The notes: generated by a model from the letters alone, not told the origin. A stretch of 64,000 nucleotides of DNA from CAZQXD01 sp964597315 (GCA_964597315.1 CAZQXD010000001.1:62001-126000), one strand, 5' to 3'; shown: positions 42,017 through 52,349, counted from the stretch's first letter. Program-made: numbers and translations.

Positions 42017-43516
42017 CTACATGAGCACCACGTCGAACTGTTCCTGGGTGTAGAGGACCTCGGCCTGGAATTTAATGGGCACGCCGATAAACTCCTCCAA
42101 CTCCGCCAGGCTGGTGGATTCTTCGTCCAGCATCAGATCCACCACATCCTGGGAAGCCAGCACCAGAAACTGGCGGGCGCTGTACTGGCGGGCCTCCCGG
42201 AGCAGTTCCCGGAAAATTTCATAGGCCACCGTCTCAGCGGTTTTCACCGAGCCGCGCCCGTCACAGGTGGGACAGGACTCGCAGAGTACGTGCTCCAGGC
42301 TTTCCCGGGTGCGTTTGCGGGTCATCTCCACCAGGCCCAAGGCGGAAACCTCGCAGATATGGGTCTTGGCCCGGTCCTTCTCCAGAAACCGCTCCAGGGA
42401 TTTGAGCACATGATGTTTATGCTCCTCGCTGGTCATATCAATGAAGTCCAGGATGATGATACCCCCCAAGTTTCGCAGTCGCAGTTGCCGGGCGATGGTC
42501 TGGGTGGCCTCCAGATTGGTCTTGAAGATGGTTTCTTCCAGATTGCGGTGACCCACGTAGGCGCCGGTATTGACGTCGATGGTGGTCATGGCCTCGGTCT
42601 GATCAATAATTAGATAGCCCCCGGACTTGAGCTGGACTTTTTTGTTCAGGGCTTTTTGCAGTTCGTCCTCCACCCCGTAGAGGTCGAAAATAGGCCGTTC
42701 TCCAGGGTAATGCTTGATCCTGGGCAGCATCTCCGGGACGAACTTGCCGGCGAAACGCTGTACCCGATCGAAGCTCTCCCGGGAGTCGATGCGGACTTTC
42801 TCTACATTGTCGCCCACGAAATCCCGCAGCACTCGCAACACCAGCGGCAAGTCCTCGTAGACCACCTCGCCGCTACGGGATTCCTTGGCCCGTTCCTTGA
42901 TGGACTCCCAGAGCCGTTGCAGAAACTGCATGTCCGCCCGTAGCGCCCAAGGTTCGGCCCCCTCGGCGGCGGTGCGCACGATATAACCGCCCCCGAATTC
43001 ACCCCGGAAGGCAGCCATGGTCTCCTTGAGCCGCTGACGCTCATGCTCATCCTCGATCTTGATAGATACCCCCGTCACCTCCGAATCGGCCAGATAGACC
43101 AGAAACCGGGATGGCAGGGTCATACGGGTGGTCAGCCGGGCGCCTTTGGTGCCCAGCGGGTCCTTGATCACCTGAACCAGCAGCTCCTGTCCCTCCCGGG
43201 CCAGTTCAGTAATGGTGACCTGGCGCTCGTCGTGCAACGAGCTATCCGCTTCCGGGTACAGGGAGCGGCGGATATCCGAAACATGCAGAAAGGCGGCCCG
43301 GTCTAAGCCTACATCCACAAAAGCCGCCTCCATCCCCGGCAGCACCCGGCATACTCGGCCCTTGTAAATATTGCCTACCAGTCCTCGTTTATGGGTCCGC
43401 TCGATAAACACCTCTTGGAGTACGCCGTTCTCCACCACCGCTACCCGGGTTTCCCGGGGGGTGACGTTGATCAGAATCTCCTCGGAAGTGCGCGGACCTT
43501 CGATGATCGTCGACAT
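42017..43516 (-). CDS. rng: Ribonuclease G
   Basis: A 499-residue endoribonuclease for 16S rRNA 5' maturation and mRNA decay. It begins with the short leader, then an S1 domain at about residues 36-125 (KRGLVGNIYKGRVCRVLPGM). Catalytic Asp residues lie in TEAMTTIDVNTGAYVG and GGIIILDFIDM. The zinc link CESCPTCDG is present. It lacks the long C-terminal scaffold of RNase E, so RNase G is the right call. Upstream is maf (77-base gap), as in E. coli. Confidence 0.95.
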   Translation of the reverse strand: MSTIIEGPRTSEEILINVTPRETRVAVVENGVLQEVFIERTHKRGLVGNIYKGRVCRVLPGMEAAFVDVGLDRAAFLHVSDIRRSLYPEADSSLHDERQVTITELAREGQELLVQVIKDPLGTKGARLTTRMTLPSRFLVYLADSEVTGVSIKIEDEHERQRLKETMAAFRGEFGGGYIVRTAAEGAEPWALRADMQFLQRLWESIKERAKESRSGEVVYEDLPLVLRVLRDFVGDNVEKVRIDSRESFDRVQRFAGKFVPEMLPRIKHYPGERPIFDLYGVEDELQKALNKKVQLKSGGYLIIDQTEAMTTIDVNTGAYVGHRNLEETIFKTNLEATQTIARQLRLRNLGGIIILDFIDMTSEEHKHHVLKSLERFLEKDRAKTHICEVSALGLVEMTRKRTRESLEHVLCESCPTCDGRGSVKTAETVAYEIFRELLREARQYSARQFLVLASQDVVDLMLDEESTSLAELEEFIGVPIKFQAEVLYTQEQFDVVLM

Positions 43517-43593
43517 CGATCCTGTCTCCCGTAACGCTTAAAAACCGGTGGCCATGGGACCCGGGAAGCCAGGGCCCTCTCTGGGAGGCAAGG

Positions 43594-44181
43594 TCAGAAC
43601 GGGACAGCGAATTCCCGCAGCAGCTCGGCGGTCTCGTAGAGGGGCAGCCCCATCACGCCTGAGTAGCTGCCCTGAAGCTCGGCGACAAACGCCGCCGCCC
43701 GGCCCTGGATAGCGTAACCGCCAGCCTTGTCCAGGGGCTCGCCGCTGTCCCAGTAGGCGATCCGCTCGGCATCATCGAGACGCCTGAACCGTACCCGGCT
43801 CTCCTGGACCCGCAGGCCGCGCCGCTCCTCTTCCACCAGGGCCACGGCGCTTAGCACGCTATGCCAGCGCCCGGATAGCTGGGCCAGCATGGCCAGGCCG
43901 TGGTCCCGGTCTCGGGGTTTGCCGAGGATGGCATCGCCCACCACCACTGCGGTATCGGCCCCCAACACCGGCCGGGGCGGCAGCGTACCTAGGGACCGCC
44001 AGCCCGCCTCGGCTTTGGCCTTGGCCAGGCGCGCCACGTAAGCGGCGGGTTGTTCCCCACTCAGGCGGGTCTCGTCCAGGTCCATGCCGAACTGCTGGTG
44101 GATCACCCCGAGTTGCAACAGCAACTCGCGTCGTCGCGGCGAGGCGGAGGCCAGATAGAGTTTCGCTTCCCGGTTACCCAT
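43594..44181 (-). CDS. maf: Maf-like nucleoside triphosphate pyrophosphatase (YhdE type)
   Basis: A 195-residue house-cleaning enzyme that hydrolyses non-canonical or pyrimidine NTPs. Visible motifs: YLASASPRRRELLLQLG at the N-terminus, VLGADTAVVVGDAILGKPRD and the C-terminal YSGVMGLPLYETAELL. Placement upstream of rng points to the YhdE (dTTP/UTP) branch. It diverges from kdsA across a 126-base gap. Confidence 0.92.
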   Translation of the reverse strand: MGNREAKLYLASASPRRRELLLQLGVIHQQFGMDLDETRLSGEQPAAYVARLAKAKAEAGWRSLGTLPPRPVLGADTAVVVGDAILGKPRDRDHGLAMLAQLSGRWHSVLSAVALVEEERRGLRVQESRVRFRRLDDAERIAYWDSGEPLDKAGGYAIQGRAAAFVAELQGSYSGVMGLPLYETAELLREFAVPF

Positions 44182-44307
44182 TTAATACTCATCAGTATGG
44201 CCGTATCCGGGCAGGATAGCAGTCCCCGGCCCTGCCCGGGTAGCCGCTGGGCCGTGGCCGACCTATGCTGATGGGCAGACACGACCGTTCGGACAGGAGC
44301 CTCGTTC

Positions 44308-45153
44308 ATGAACCAAAAGACCCTACAAGTGGGCAATATCACCATTTCCAACGAGCGGCCCATGGTGCTGTTCGGGGGTATGAACGTGTTGGAGTCCCGG
44401 GATACGGCCCTGCGGGTGGCGGACCATTACAAGACCGTCACCGACCGCCTGGGCATCCCTTATGTGTTTAAGGCATCCTTCGATAAAGCCAATCGCTCGT
44501 CCGTTGCCTCGTTCCGGGGTCCCGGCCTGGAGGAGGGACTGAAACTCTTTCAGGAGATCAAAGCCCGCTTTGGGGTGCCGCTGCTTACCGACGTCCACGA
44601 ACCCTGGCAGGCGGCGCCGGTGGCCGAGGTGGTGGATATTATCCAGTTGCCGGCGTTCCTGTCCCGACAGACCGATCTGGTGGTGGCCATGGCCAAGACC
44701 GGCGCGGTCATCAACATCAAAAAAGCCCAGTTTCTAGCGCCCCAGGAAATGGGCCATATCCTGCAAAAATGCCGGGAAGCGGGCAACGATCAACTGATCC
44801 TTTGCGAGCGGGGCAGCAGCTTCGGCTACAACAACCTGGTGGTGGATATGCTGGCCTTCCCCATCATGAAAGCCTTCGGCTACCCGGTGTTCTTCGACGT
44901 GACCCACGCCCTGCAAATGCCCGGAGGGCGGGCCGATTCCGCCGGCGGGCGGCGGGCCCAGGTCACCGAACTGGCCAGGGCCGGGCTGTCCCAGGGTCTG
45001 GCCGGGCTATTCCTGGAAGCCCACCCGGACCCGGACCAGGCCCTGTGCGACGGTCCCTGCGCCCTGCGCCTGGAGCGGCTGGAGCCGTTTCTGCGCCAAC
45101 TCAAGGCCCTGGATGATCTGATCAAAGCCCTTGAGCCACTGGATACCCGCTAG
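44308..45153 (+). CDS. kdsA: 3-deoxy-8-phosphooctulonate synthase (KDO 8-P synthase)
   Basis: It condenses phosphoenolpyruvate with arabinose 5-phosphate to make KDO 8-P for lipopolysaccharide inner core. The 281 residues show VLFGGMNVLESRD, YVFKASFDKANRSS, PLLTDVHEPWQ, INIKKAQFLAPQEM and FDVTHALQMPGG. The Asn in KKAQFL and absence of the metal-binding Cys suggest the metal-independent class. A GGAG site precedes the ATG. It stands alone; pyrG and eno, frequent neighbours elsewhere, are not here. Confidence 0.95.
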   Translation: MNQKTLQVGNITISNERPMVLFGGMNVLESRDTALRVADHYKTVTDRLGIPYVFKASFDKANRSSVASFRGPGLEEGLKLFQEIKARFGVPLLTDVHEPWQAAPVAEVVDIIQLPAFLSRQTDLVVAMAKTGAVINIKKAQFLAPQEMGHILQKCREAGNDQLILCERGSSFGYNNLVVDMLAFPIMKAFGYPVFFDVTHALQMPGGRADSAGGRRAQVTELARAGLSQGLAGLFLEAHPDPDQALCDGPCALRLERLEPFLRQLKALDDLIKALEPLDTR

Positions 45154-45197
45154 ACCCGAGACAGCCGGGAGGACGCCCCGTGTCGCGGCCCACCCAT

Positions 45198-46535
45198 TCA
45201 GCCCCCCGGCGGCCGGTAGTGCAAGCGTTGGCCCATAACGTAGGTTTCGGCCACCGCCCTATCGTCGCCCAGGGTCAGCAGGGCGAATAGTTTTTCCGTA
45301 AAGTCGGCGGCCTTGGCGCAGCGCCGGTCCAGCAAGGGCGTGGACCCCCAATCCAGAACCACGAAATCCGCCTCCTTGCCGGGAGCAAAATTGCCAATAC
45401 GGTCGTCCAGATACAAGGCCCTGGCCCCGCCCAGGGTAGCCAGATATAACGCCCGGTAGGGGGACAGGCGCTGGCCTTGGAGTTGGGCCACTTTATAGCC
45501 CTCTTGCAGGGTCCGCAGCAGGCTGAAGCTGGCGCCCGCCCCCACGTCCGTGCCCATGCCCACCCGGATGCCGTGGCCACAGGCGCTGGCCAAATCGAAC
45601 AGGCCGCTGCCCAGAAACAGATTGGAACCAGGGCAGAAGGCCATGGCGGCGCCGACGGCGGCCATGCGTTGGCGTTCGGTCTCGCTCAAATGGATGCAAT
45701 GGGCGTACACGGAACGCTCCCGGACCAGACCAAAGCGGTCGTAGACATCCAGATAGCCCTGGCTCCAGGGAAACAACTTCGCCACCCAGGCCACTTCCTC
45801 ACGATTCTCAGCCATGTGGGTATGCACATAGACATCCGGGCATTCCGCCGCCAGCCGACCGGCCTGGCTGAGTTGGGCGTCGCTGGAGGTGGGGGCGAAG
45901 CGGGGGGTGATGGCATAGCCCAGTCGTCCCTGGCCGTGCCAGCGTTCGATCAGCGCCCGGCTGTCCCGGTAGGCGGTGTCTGGATCGTCCCGCAGCCATT
46001 CCGGGCAGTTGCGGTCCATCAACACCTTGCCGGCCACCAGGCGCAACTGGCGCTCCTGGGCGGCCTCGAACAAGGCGTCCACGGAGGCCGGGTGGACGGT
46101 GCCGAACACCAGGGCGGTGGTAGTGCCGTTACGCAGCAGTTCGTCCAGAAAAAACTCCGCCACCTCCCCGGCATGGACCGGATCGGCAAAGCGCCGCTCG
46201 GTGGGAAACGCATAGCGGTTCAGCCATTCCAGAAGCTGCTCTCCGTAAGCGGCGATCATGTCCAACTGAGGATAGTGTACATGGGTATCGATAAACCCAG
46301 GCACGATCAACCGGCCCCGCCGATCATGCACCACGGTCCCCGCCGGTAGCCGCTCCAACAGCGCCGGGGCCGGTCCCAGGGCTTCGATCCGGCCCTGGCG
46401 AACCACCAACAGTCCGTCGTCCAAGTGTTCCCAGGCGCTCGGATCGTCTCCCTCGCCGGGGTCGTGGCGGCAGTGCAGCAGCGTAGCCCGGAAGACCTGG
46501 ACGGTGTCGTTATACTGTGGCTCGGCTGGGTTCAC
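45198..46535 (-). CDS. guaD: Guanine deaminase
   Basis: A 445-residue amidohydrolase converting guanine to xanthine. The metal and substrate motifs are FIDTHVHYPQLDMIAAYGEQ (His-x-His plus substrate loop), HTHMAENREE, YAHCIHLSE and GTDVGAGASFS. It follows xdhC by 80 bases on the same strand, so its product xanthine would be oxidised by XdhAB encoded upstream. The start is set by the normal family N-terminus. Confidence 0.93.
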   Translation of the reverse strand: MNPAEPQYNDTVQVFRATLLHCRHDPGEGDDPSAWEHLDDGLLVVRQGRIEALGPAPALLERLPAGTVVHDRRGRLIVPGFIDTHVHYPQLDMIAAYGEQLLEWLNRYAFPTERRFADPVHAGEVAEFFLDELLRNGTTTALVFGTVHPASVDALFEAAQERQLRLVAGKVLMDRNCPEWLRDDPDTAYRDSRALIERWHGQGRLGYAITPRFAPTSSDAQLSQAGRLAAECPDVYVHTHMAENREEVAWVAKLFPWSQGYLDVYDRFGLVRERSVYAHCIHLSETERQRMAAVGAAMAFCPGSNLFLGSGLFDLASACGHGIRVGMGTDVGAGASFSLLRTLQEGYKVAQLQGQRLSPYRALYLATLGGARALYLDDRIGNFAPGKEADFVVLDWGSTPLLDRRCAKAADFTEKLFALLTLGDDRAVAETYVMGQRLHYRPPGG

Positions 46536-46615
46536 ATCAGCAGTCTCCGGGTGGTACTGGGCGCCAACCGCCCTTCCCTGAAACCGGCGCCAATCTTGGA
46601 TGCTCCGGGCCTACG

Positions 46616-47668
46616 TCAAGGCTGCGGCACGCCGGCCTCCCGATTCACCATGCGGTCGCGCACCTGCAACAGTTCGGCGGCCACGGCCACGGCGATTTCT
46701 TCGGGCCGCTTGCCGACGATGCCGGGCACCCCGATGGGGCAGCTCAGCCGTCCCCAGTCATTGGCGGACAGGCCCTGGGCCAGCAACCGCCGCTCGAAGT
46801 TGCGGCGTTTGGACTCAGAGCCGATCAGGCCGCAATAGTTGCTATCGGCCCGGCGCAGCACCCGTTCTACGATGCGCTGGTCCAGGGGGTGGCTGTGGGT
46901 CATCACCAGCACATAACTCCCAGAGGGAATGGTGTCCACCATCGCCTCCGGGACCTCACGGACCCACATCCGTACATTGCCGGGAAGGTCCCGGGGGAAC
47001 TGCTCTGGGCGGCTGTCTACCCAATCCACGGTGCAGTCCAGCCCCCCCAGCAGCCGCGCCAGCGCCCGACCCACATGACCGGCCCCGAACAGCACGATAT
47101 GAAAATTCCGGGGCCGTTGCGGCTCCAGCAGCAGCGGCGGCAGGCCGTCAAGCTGGACCAGCCGGGCCTGTGTAGCCTCGTCGGCCAGCAGTTCCCGGGC
47201 CGCAGCATCGGCCTGTTTATCCCAGGCCGGATCGCCCAGACTGCCGTGGCCACCGCTGGCGTCCACCAGGCGCTTGGCCGCCGGGCCGTCGCCCCGGCTG
47301 ACCAGCACCCCGGTCTGGCGGGTCTCACGCAGCCGAACCAACGCCTCGCTCCAATGGGGTGCTACTCCCATCAACGGTTCGAACAGCACCGTCGCCACCC
47401 CTCCGCAGCACTGACCCAAGGCCGGTCCTAGGGGAAAGCGGCGCAGAGTGGCGTCCCCGGCCCCGTGGGCCAGCAGGCGCCGGGCCAGTTCCACGGCCTT
47501 GAACTCCAGGTTGCCGCCGCCGATGGTGCCCGCCACCTCGTCGGGACCGACCAGCAACTTGGCCCCGGTCTCCCGGGGGGTGGAGCCGCGGGTCTCGGCC
47601 ACGGTCACCAGCACCCCACCCTGGCCGCCCTGGGCCAGATTTTGCACGGATTCCAGCCAATGGTTCAT
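46616..47668 (-). CDS. xdhC: Xanthine dehydrogenase maturation factor XdhC
   Basis: A 350-residue chaperone that binds and sulfurates the molybdenum cofactor before insertion into XdhB. The N-terminal part has VAETRGSTPRETGAKLLV, TIGGGNLE and the cofactor-binding Cys pair in ALGQCCGGVATVLFE. The C-terminal Rossmann part has IVLFGAGHVGRALARLL. ATG overlaps the xdhB stop by 4 bases. It is somewhat longer than many XdhC proteins (about 280-330). Confidence 0.93.
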   Translation of the reverse strand: MNHWLESVQNLAQGGQGGVLVTVAETRGSTPRETGAKLLVGPDEVAGTIGGGNLEFKAVELARRLLAHGAGDATLRRFPLGPALGQCCGGVATVLFEPLMGVAPHWSEALVRLRETRQTGVLVSRGDGPAAKRLVDASGGHGSLGDPAWDKQADAAARELLADEATQARLVQLDGLPPLLLEPQRPRNFHIVLFGAGHVGRALARLLGGLDCTVDWVDSRPEQFPRDLPGNVRMWVREVPEAMVDTIPSGSYVLVMTHSHPLDQRIVERVLRRADSNYCGLIGSESKRRNFERRLLAQGLSANDWGRLSCPIGVPGIVGKRPEEIAVAVAAELLQVRDRMVNREAGVPQP

Positions 47669-50004
47669 GCGCTGGCCTCCTGTGTCGGCGCCTGCCCGGC
47701 CCGGGCGCGGATGTTCTCCACCGCCGCCAGCACCGCCTCGGGGGTGGCCGGGGCGTCGAGGCGGGGGCTGAACCGGTCATCGGCCACTCCGGCCACGGCG
47801 TCACGCAGGGCGTGAAACACCGAAAACGCCAGCATCAGGGGCGGTTCGCCCACGGCCTTGGAGCGGTGGATGGTGTCCTCCCGATTGCTTGCGGACTTCA
47901 GCAGCCGCACCCGCAAGTCCAGGGGTACATCGGAGCAGGCGGGAATTTTGTACGTGGAAGGGGCGTGGGTTTTGAGTTCCCCCTCGGGGGTCCACCACAG
48001 CTCCTCGGAGGTGAGCCAGCCCACGCCCTGGATGAAGCCCCCCTCCACCTGGCCCAGGTCCAGGGCCGGGTTCAGGGAGCGGCCACAGTCGTGGAGGATA
48101 TCGACCCGGGATACCCGGTACTCCCCGGTGAGAGTGTCGATAATCACTTCGGCCACGGCTGCCCCATAAGCAAAGTAATAAAAAGGCCGACCCTTGAACG
48201 TGTCGCGGTCATAGTGGATCTTGGGGGTGCTGTAGAAGCCGGTGGCGGACAGGGACACTCGGGCGAAATAAGCCAGTTTCACCAACTCGCCGAAGGACAG
48301 CTCCCGCTCCCCTACCCGCACCCGGTTGGCGGCGAAGCTCACTTGGGCTGCGGGCGTCTGGAAGTGCCGGGCGGCAAATGCCGTCAGCCGTTCCCTGAGG
48401 GTGCGGGCCGCCGCCTGGGCGGCCATGCCGTTGAGGTCGGCGCCGCTGGAGGCGGCCGTGGCCGAGGCGTTGGGCACTTTGCTGGTGTCGGTGGCGGTGA
48501 TGCGAATCCGGTCTAGGTCGATGGCCAACTCCTGGGCCACCACCTGGATCACTTTGGTGTGCAGGCCCTGGCCCATTTCGGCGCCGCCGTGATTGAGCTG
48601 CACCGTGCCGTCCGTATAGATATGCAGCAGCGCCCCGGCCTGGTTCAGATGGGTGGTGGTGAAGGAGATGCCGAATTTCACCGGGGTCAGGGCCAGGCCC
48701 CGCTTGAGATAGGGGCTGTGGCGGTTGAATTCCCGCACGGCCTCCCGGCGTCGGGCGTAGTCGGCGCTGGACTCCAGCTCGGCCACCAGTTCGTGGATGA
48801 TAGTGTCCTCCACCACTTGACCGTAAGGGGTGATATTGCGCTCCCCCACCCCGTAAAAATTAATCTTGCGCACCGCCAGGGGGTCCCGGCCCAGATGCCG
48901 GGCGATCTCGTCCATGACGTGTTCGATGGCGAACATGCCCTGGGGACCGCCAAAACCCCGGAAGGCGGTATTGGACACGGTGTTGGTTTTGCAGCGGTGG
49001 GAGACGATGGTGACGTTATCTAGGAAGTAGCTGTTATCCACGTGGAACACCGCGCGGTCGTTCACGGCGCCGGACAGGTCAGCGGAATAACCGCAACGGG
49101 AGGCCAGCATGAACTCGATGCCCTGGATACGCCCCCGAGGGTCGAAGCCCACGGCGTAGTGGATCAGAAAATCGTGGCGCTTGCCCGTGAGCAGCATGTC
49201 CACGTCCCGATCCAGGCGCAGCTTGACGGGGCGGCGGGACTGCCAGGCCAGCAGGGCGGCGATACAGGCAATCTGGGCCGGCTGGGTCTCCTTGCCTCCG
49301 AAGCCGCCGCCCATGCGCCGACAAACCACGGTGATATCCTTGGAATGGACTCCCAGGGCCTGGGCCACCCGATGCTGCACCTCCCCCGGATGCTGGGTGG
49401 AGCTGTAAACCAGCATGGTCCCGTCCTCCTGGGGTACGGCCAGGGCGATCTGCCCTTCCAGATAGAAATGATCCTGCCCCCCTAACCGCACCCGGCCTTG
49501 GAGCCGGTGGGGGGCGGCGGCCAGGGCGGCGCCGCTGTCGCCCCGGCGCACGGTCACTGTGGGCAGCACGTAGGACTGGCGCTCCAGGGCAGTTTCGATG
49601 TCCAGCACCGGCTCCAGGTCCTCGTAGTCCACCACCGCCAGGCGGGCGGCCCGACGGGCCTGGTCCACGGTTTTGGCGGCCACCCCGAACAGGGACTGGC
49701 CCTGGTACTGGACCCGCTGCCAGGCGAAGATGGGGTCATCGGCCACCACCGCCCCAAAATCGTTCTTGCCGGGCACGTCGGCGGCGCTCATCACCGCCAC
49801 CACCCCGGGGGCGGAGCGCACCGGCTCCAGGTCCAGGCGGGCGATGCGGGCGTGGGGCCGGGCGCTCAAGCCCACGGCGGCGTGGAGAACGCCCCGAGGT
49901 TCTGGAATGTCGTCAATATAGGTGGCCTGCCCGGTAACGTGCAGATGGGCGCTATCGTGGCGCACAGGGGCGCCCACGGGACCCTGGCTCCTAAGGTCGG
50001 ACAT
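47665..50004 (-). CDS. xdhB: Xanthine dehydrogenase molybdopterin-binding subunit
   Basis: The large catalytic subunit, 779 residues. It opens with HVTGQATYIDDIPEP and shows the molybdenum-cofactor contacts MGGGFGGKETQ, NTAFRGFGGPQG and GAEMGQGLHTKV. The base-catalyst Glu lies in KAVGEPPLMLAFSVF. It converts hypoxanthine or xanthine to urate with XdhA. It sits between xdhA (5-base gap) and xdhC (overlap). Confidence 0.95.
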   Translation of the reverse strand: MSDLRSQGPVGAPVRHDSAHLHVTGQATYIDDIPEPRGVLHAAVGLSARPHARIARLDLEPVRSAPGVVAVMSAADVPGKNDFGAVVADDPIFAWQRVQYQGQSLFGVAAKTVDQARRAARLAVVDYEDLEPVLDIETALERQSYVLPTVTVRRGDSGAALAAAPHRLQGRVRLGGQDHFYLEGQIALAVPQEDGTMLVYSSTQHPGEVQHRVAQALGVHSKDITVVCRRMGGGFGGKETQPAQIACIAALLAWQSRRPVKLRLDRDVDMLLTGKRHDFLIHYAVGFDPRGRIQGIEFMLASRCGYSADLSGAVNDRAVFHVDNSYFLDNVTIVSHRCKTNTVSNTAFRGFGGPQGMFAIEHVMDEIARHLGRDPLAVRKINFYGVGERNITPYGQVVEDTIIHELVAELESSADYARRREAVREFNRHSPYLKRGLALTPVKFGISFTTTHLNQAGALLHIYTDGTVQLNHGGAEMGQGLHTKVIQVVAQELAIDLDRIRITATDTSKVPNASATAASSGADLNGMAAQAAARTLRERLTAFAARHFQTPAAQVSFAANRVRVGERELSFGELVKLAYFARVSLSATGFYSTPKIHYDRDTFKGRPFYYFAYGAAVAEVIIDTLTGEYRVSRVDILHDCGRSLNPALDLGQVEGGFIQGVGWLTSEELWWTPEGELKTHAPSTYKIPACSDVPLDLRVRLLKSASNREDTIHRSKAVGEPPLMLAFSVFHALRDAVAGVADDRFSPRLDAPATPEAVLAAVENIRARAGQAPTQEASA

Positions 50005-50009
50005 GGGGC

Positions 50010-51536
50010 TTATCTCCCATAGTCATAGACCTGGGTGGCGACGGCCTCGCCCTCCCGGGTCTCCAGATAGAACTTATACAGCAGATTCCGGGCCACCTGG
50101 CGACGGTAATCACTGCTGGCCCGCATATCCGTGAGGGGTTCATAGTCCCGGTCCAGGGCGTCCATGGCGGCGCACACCGTGGCCTCGTCCCAGGCTTGCC
50201 CGGTCAGGGCCTGCTCGCAGGCCCCGGCCCGCTTGGGAATGGGGGCCATGCCCCCGTAGCAGACCCGGGCCTGCCGCACCCGACCGGCCTCCAGGACCAC
50301 CTGGTAGGCGCCGCAGACCGCCGAAATATCCTGATCGAAACGCTTGGACACTTTATAGACGCGCACCTGGCCCTCGCTCCTGGGCAAGGGGACGCGGATA
50401 CGTTCCAGGAACTCCCCAGGTCGGCGGTCGGTTTTCCGGTAGGCCAGATAATAGTCCTCCAGGGGCAGTTCCCGGCGGGTCTGCCCCCGGCGCAGCACCA
50501 GGGCGGCGTCCAGGGCGATCAGCACCGGCAGGGCATCGCCGATGGGGGAGCCGTTGGCGATATTCCCCCCCAGGGTGCCGACATTGCGGATCGGCGGCGA
50601 GGCGAAGCGGCGGAACAGGTCGGTCAGTTCCGGGTATTGGGCCACCAGCGCCGCCCCGGCGTCGGTGAGGCTTACCCCGGCGCCGATCTCCAGATGACCG
50701 TCGGTCACCCTCAGGGTCTTGAGTTCGGCCACCTTGCCCAGATAGATCACCGTGCCCAGGTCCCGGTACTGTTTGGTCACCCACAGGCCCACGTCAGTGC
50801 CCCCGGCCAGCAGGCAGGCCTCCGGGTGAGCCTCGGCCAACTCTGCCAGGGCGGCCAGGCGGGTGGGGGCGAAAAAGCGCCGATCCCCGTCCCCCAGGGT
50901 CAGGGTGTCCCGGCGGCGCAGGGCCTGAAGCAGTTCAATCGTCCGCCGCTCCCCGGTCCCCGGCTCTCGGCTCGGCTCGTGGCTAAAGGCGTGGTTCAGC
51001 CAGTGGGGGTCATCCGGGGTCGGGTCGGCAGAGTCGTACATACGCGCGGCGGCCTCGGCGATGGGCCGGTAGCCGGTGCAGCGACACAGATTGCCGGCCA
51101 GGGCGTCGTTTACCGTGCGCCGGTCCGGCCGTTCCTGGGTCTTGTACAGGGCGAACAACGACATCACGAAACCAGGGGTGCAGAAGCCGCACTGGGAGCC
51201 ATGGCAGTCCACCATCGCCCGCTGCACCGGGTGCGGGCGACCGTCCAGCCCGGCCAGGCTTTCCACGGTGAACAGGGCCTTGCCGTCCAGGGTGGGCACA
51301 AACTGGATACAGGCGTTGGCGGCCCGAAAGCGCAGCCGGTTTTGGTCGTCCAACTCCGCCAACACCACGGTACAGGCCCCGCAGTCCCCCTCGGCGCAGC
51401 CTTCCTTGGCGCCGGTGCGGCCCAGGTTCTCGCGCAGATAATCAAGTACGCTACGGGTAGGCTCCACCCCCTCCAGGGTAATGACTTCGCCGTCCAGCAC
51501 GAAGCGGACGCTATCCACGGCGGGGGTTCGGATCAT
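50010..51536 (-). CDS. xdhA: Xanthine dehydrogenase small subunit (2Fe-2S and FAD)
   Basis: A 508-residue electron-transfer subunit. The first cluster is in GCAEGDCGACTVVL with further Cys, the second in CGFCTPGFVMSLFAL and CRCTGYRPIAEAA. The FAD domain follows from about residue 210 (LAGGTDVGLWVTK, RNVGTLGGNIANGSPIGD). It passes electrons to NAD. It is the first gene of the leftward xdhABC-guaD operon. ATG 51536 has GGAGG upstream. Confidence 0.95.
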   Translation of the reverse strand: MIRTPAVDSVRFVLDGEVITLEGVEPTRSVLDYLRENLGRTGAKEGCAEGDCGACTVVLAELDDQNRLRFRAANACIQFVPTLDGKALFTVESLAGLDGRPHPVQRAMVDCHGSQCGFCTPGFVMSLFALYKTQERPDRRTVNDALAGNLCRCTGYRPIAEAAARMYDSADPTPDDPHWLNHAFSHEPSREPGTGERRTIELLQALRRRDTLTLGDGDRRFFAPTRLAALAELAEAHPEACLLAGGTDVGLWVTKQYRDLGTVIYLGKVAELKTLRVTDGHLEIGAGVSLTDAGAALVAQYPELTDLFRRFASPPIRNVGTLGGNIANGSPIGDALPVLIALDAALVLRRGQTRRELPLEDYYLAYRKTDRRPGEFLERIRVPLPRSEGQVRVYKVSKRFDQDISAVCGAYQVVLEAGRVRQARVCYGGMAPIPKRAGACEQALTGQAWDEATVCAAMDALDRDYEPLTDMRASSDYRRQVARNLLYKFYLETREGEAVATQVYDYGR

Positions 51537-51889
51537 GCAGGCCGCCTCCCAGGGAACAAGGGGCAGCGGCGCGGGTTCAGAAGCCAGGACAGGAGCGGAT
51601 GTTTCATGGCGTCCTCGCGGTGGTGGTCTGGGGTCTGTGTCGCGCTGCCGATTCGCCCCTCTAAAGGTGGGTCTGAACCCGGCTTTCGCGTCTTTACAAA
51701 TTTAGAATACTGCCTTGGCAGTCGGGGGTGGTAGCAGAGACGTTCAGCCGTGTGCCGCCGCAAAAGCAGCAGGGCGGCGCTCTGTTTGACAGTAATAAGA
51801 AGTTGGGGTTTCTGGCCTGTTACCGGTGTCCGCCGAGCTTCTTCCCTCAAAATATGCGCTGTTGCCGACAGACCAGCATGCCGTAGCCC

Positions 51890-52132
51890 TCATCCGGGCG
51901 GCTGGCGGGGCGTTCGACACAGCCGTGTACGACTGGGCAGGTCCGGGAATACGTCCCGATAATCCTGCTTGACCCTGCGGTAGAACGCGCGGTTGCCCAC
52001 GCCCTTGAGCGCAAAAAGCAGCGCCAGGGTCACCCCCTCGCTCGGCCACAGCCGAGCTTGAGGAGGTTTAATGCAATTCAGTCCCCGATCCAGGAAGCGA
52101 TCGTCTACGGGGCAGAACAACTCGATGATCAA
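51890..52132 (-). pseudogene. N-terminal relic of a DDE-type transposase
   Basis: About 80 codons read MIIELFCPVDDRFLD, then WPSEGVTLALLFALKGVGN and RAFYRRVKQDYRDVFPDLPS, which matches the start of a transposase type common in proteobacteria (SExVTLALLFAxKGVGNRAFYR). The reading frame ends right after RTRLCR, and the catalytic region is gone. The exact insertion sequence family is not determined from this piece. Confidence 0.65.
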
Positions 52133-52262
52133 GTCCTATGGGGTCATGTGCGCCTCCGCCAACGGCAGGTGGGTGGTTCCTCCTACCAAGGAGGTCGGCG
52201 TGCATGACCACATCAATCTCGATTTCTCCAACTAGCACCATTGGTTATTAGCAAAGCTGGAT

Positions 52263-52349
52263 CAGGGCTTTGAAGGTGGTCGACTATAAATCGAATACTT
52301 ACAGCCAAAAATGCTGTAGTGCAGAAAAATTTTTATTATCAAAGCCCTG
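52263..52349. repeat. 11-base inverted repeat flanking 65 bases
   Basis: CAGGGCTTTGA (52263-52273) and its exact inverse TCAAAGCCCTG (52339-52349). It could be the terminal repeats of a tiny mobile-element remnant or a long hairpin. No target duplication is evident. Confidence 0.5.
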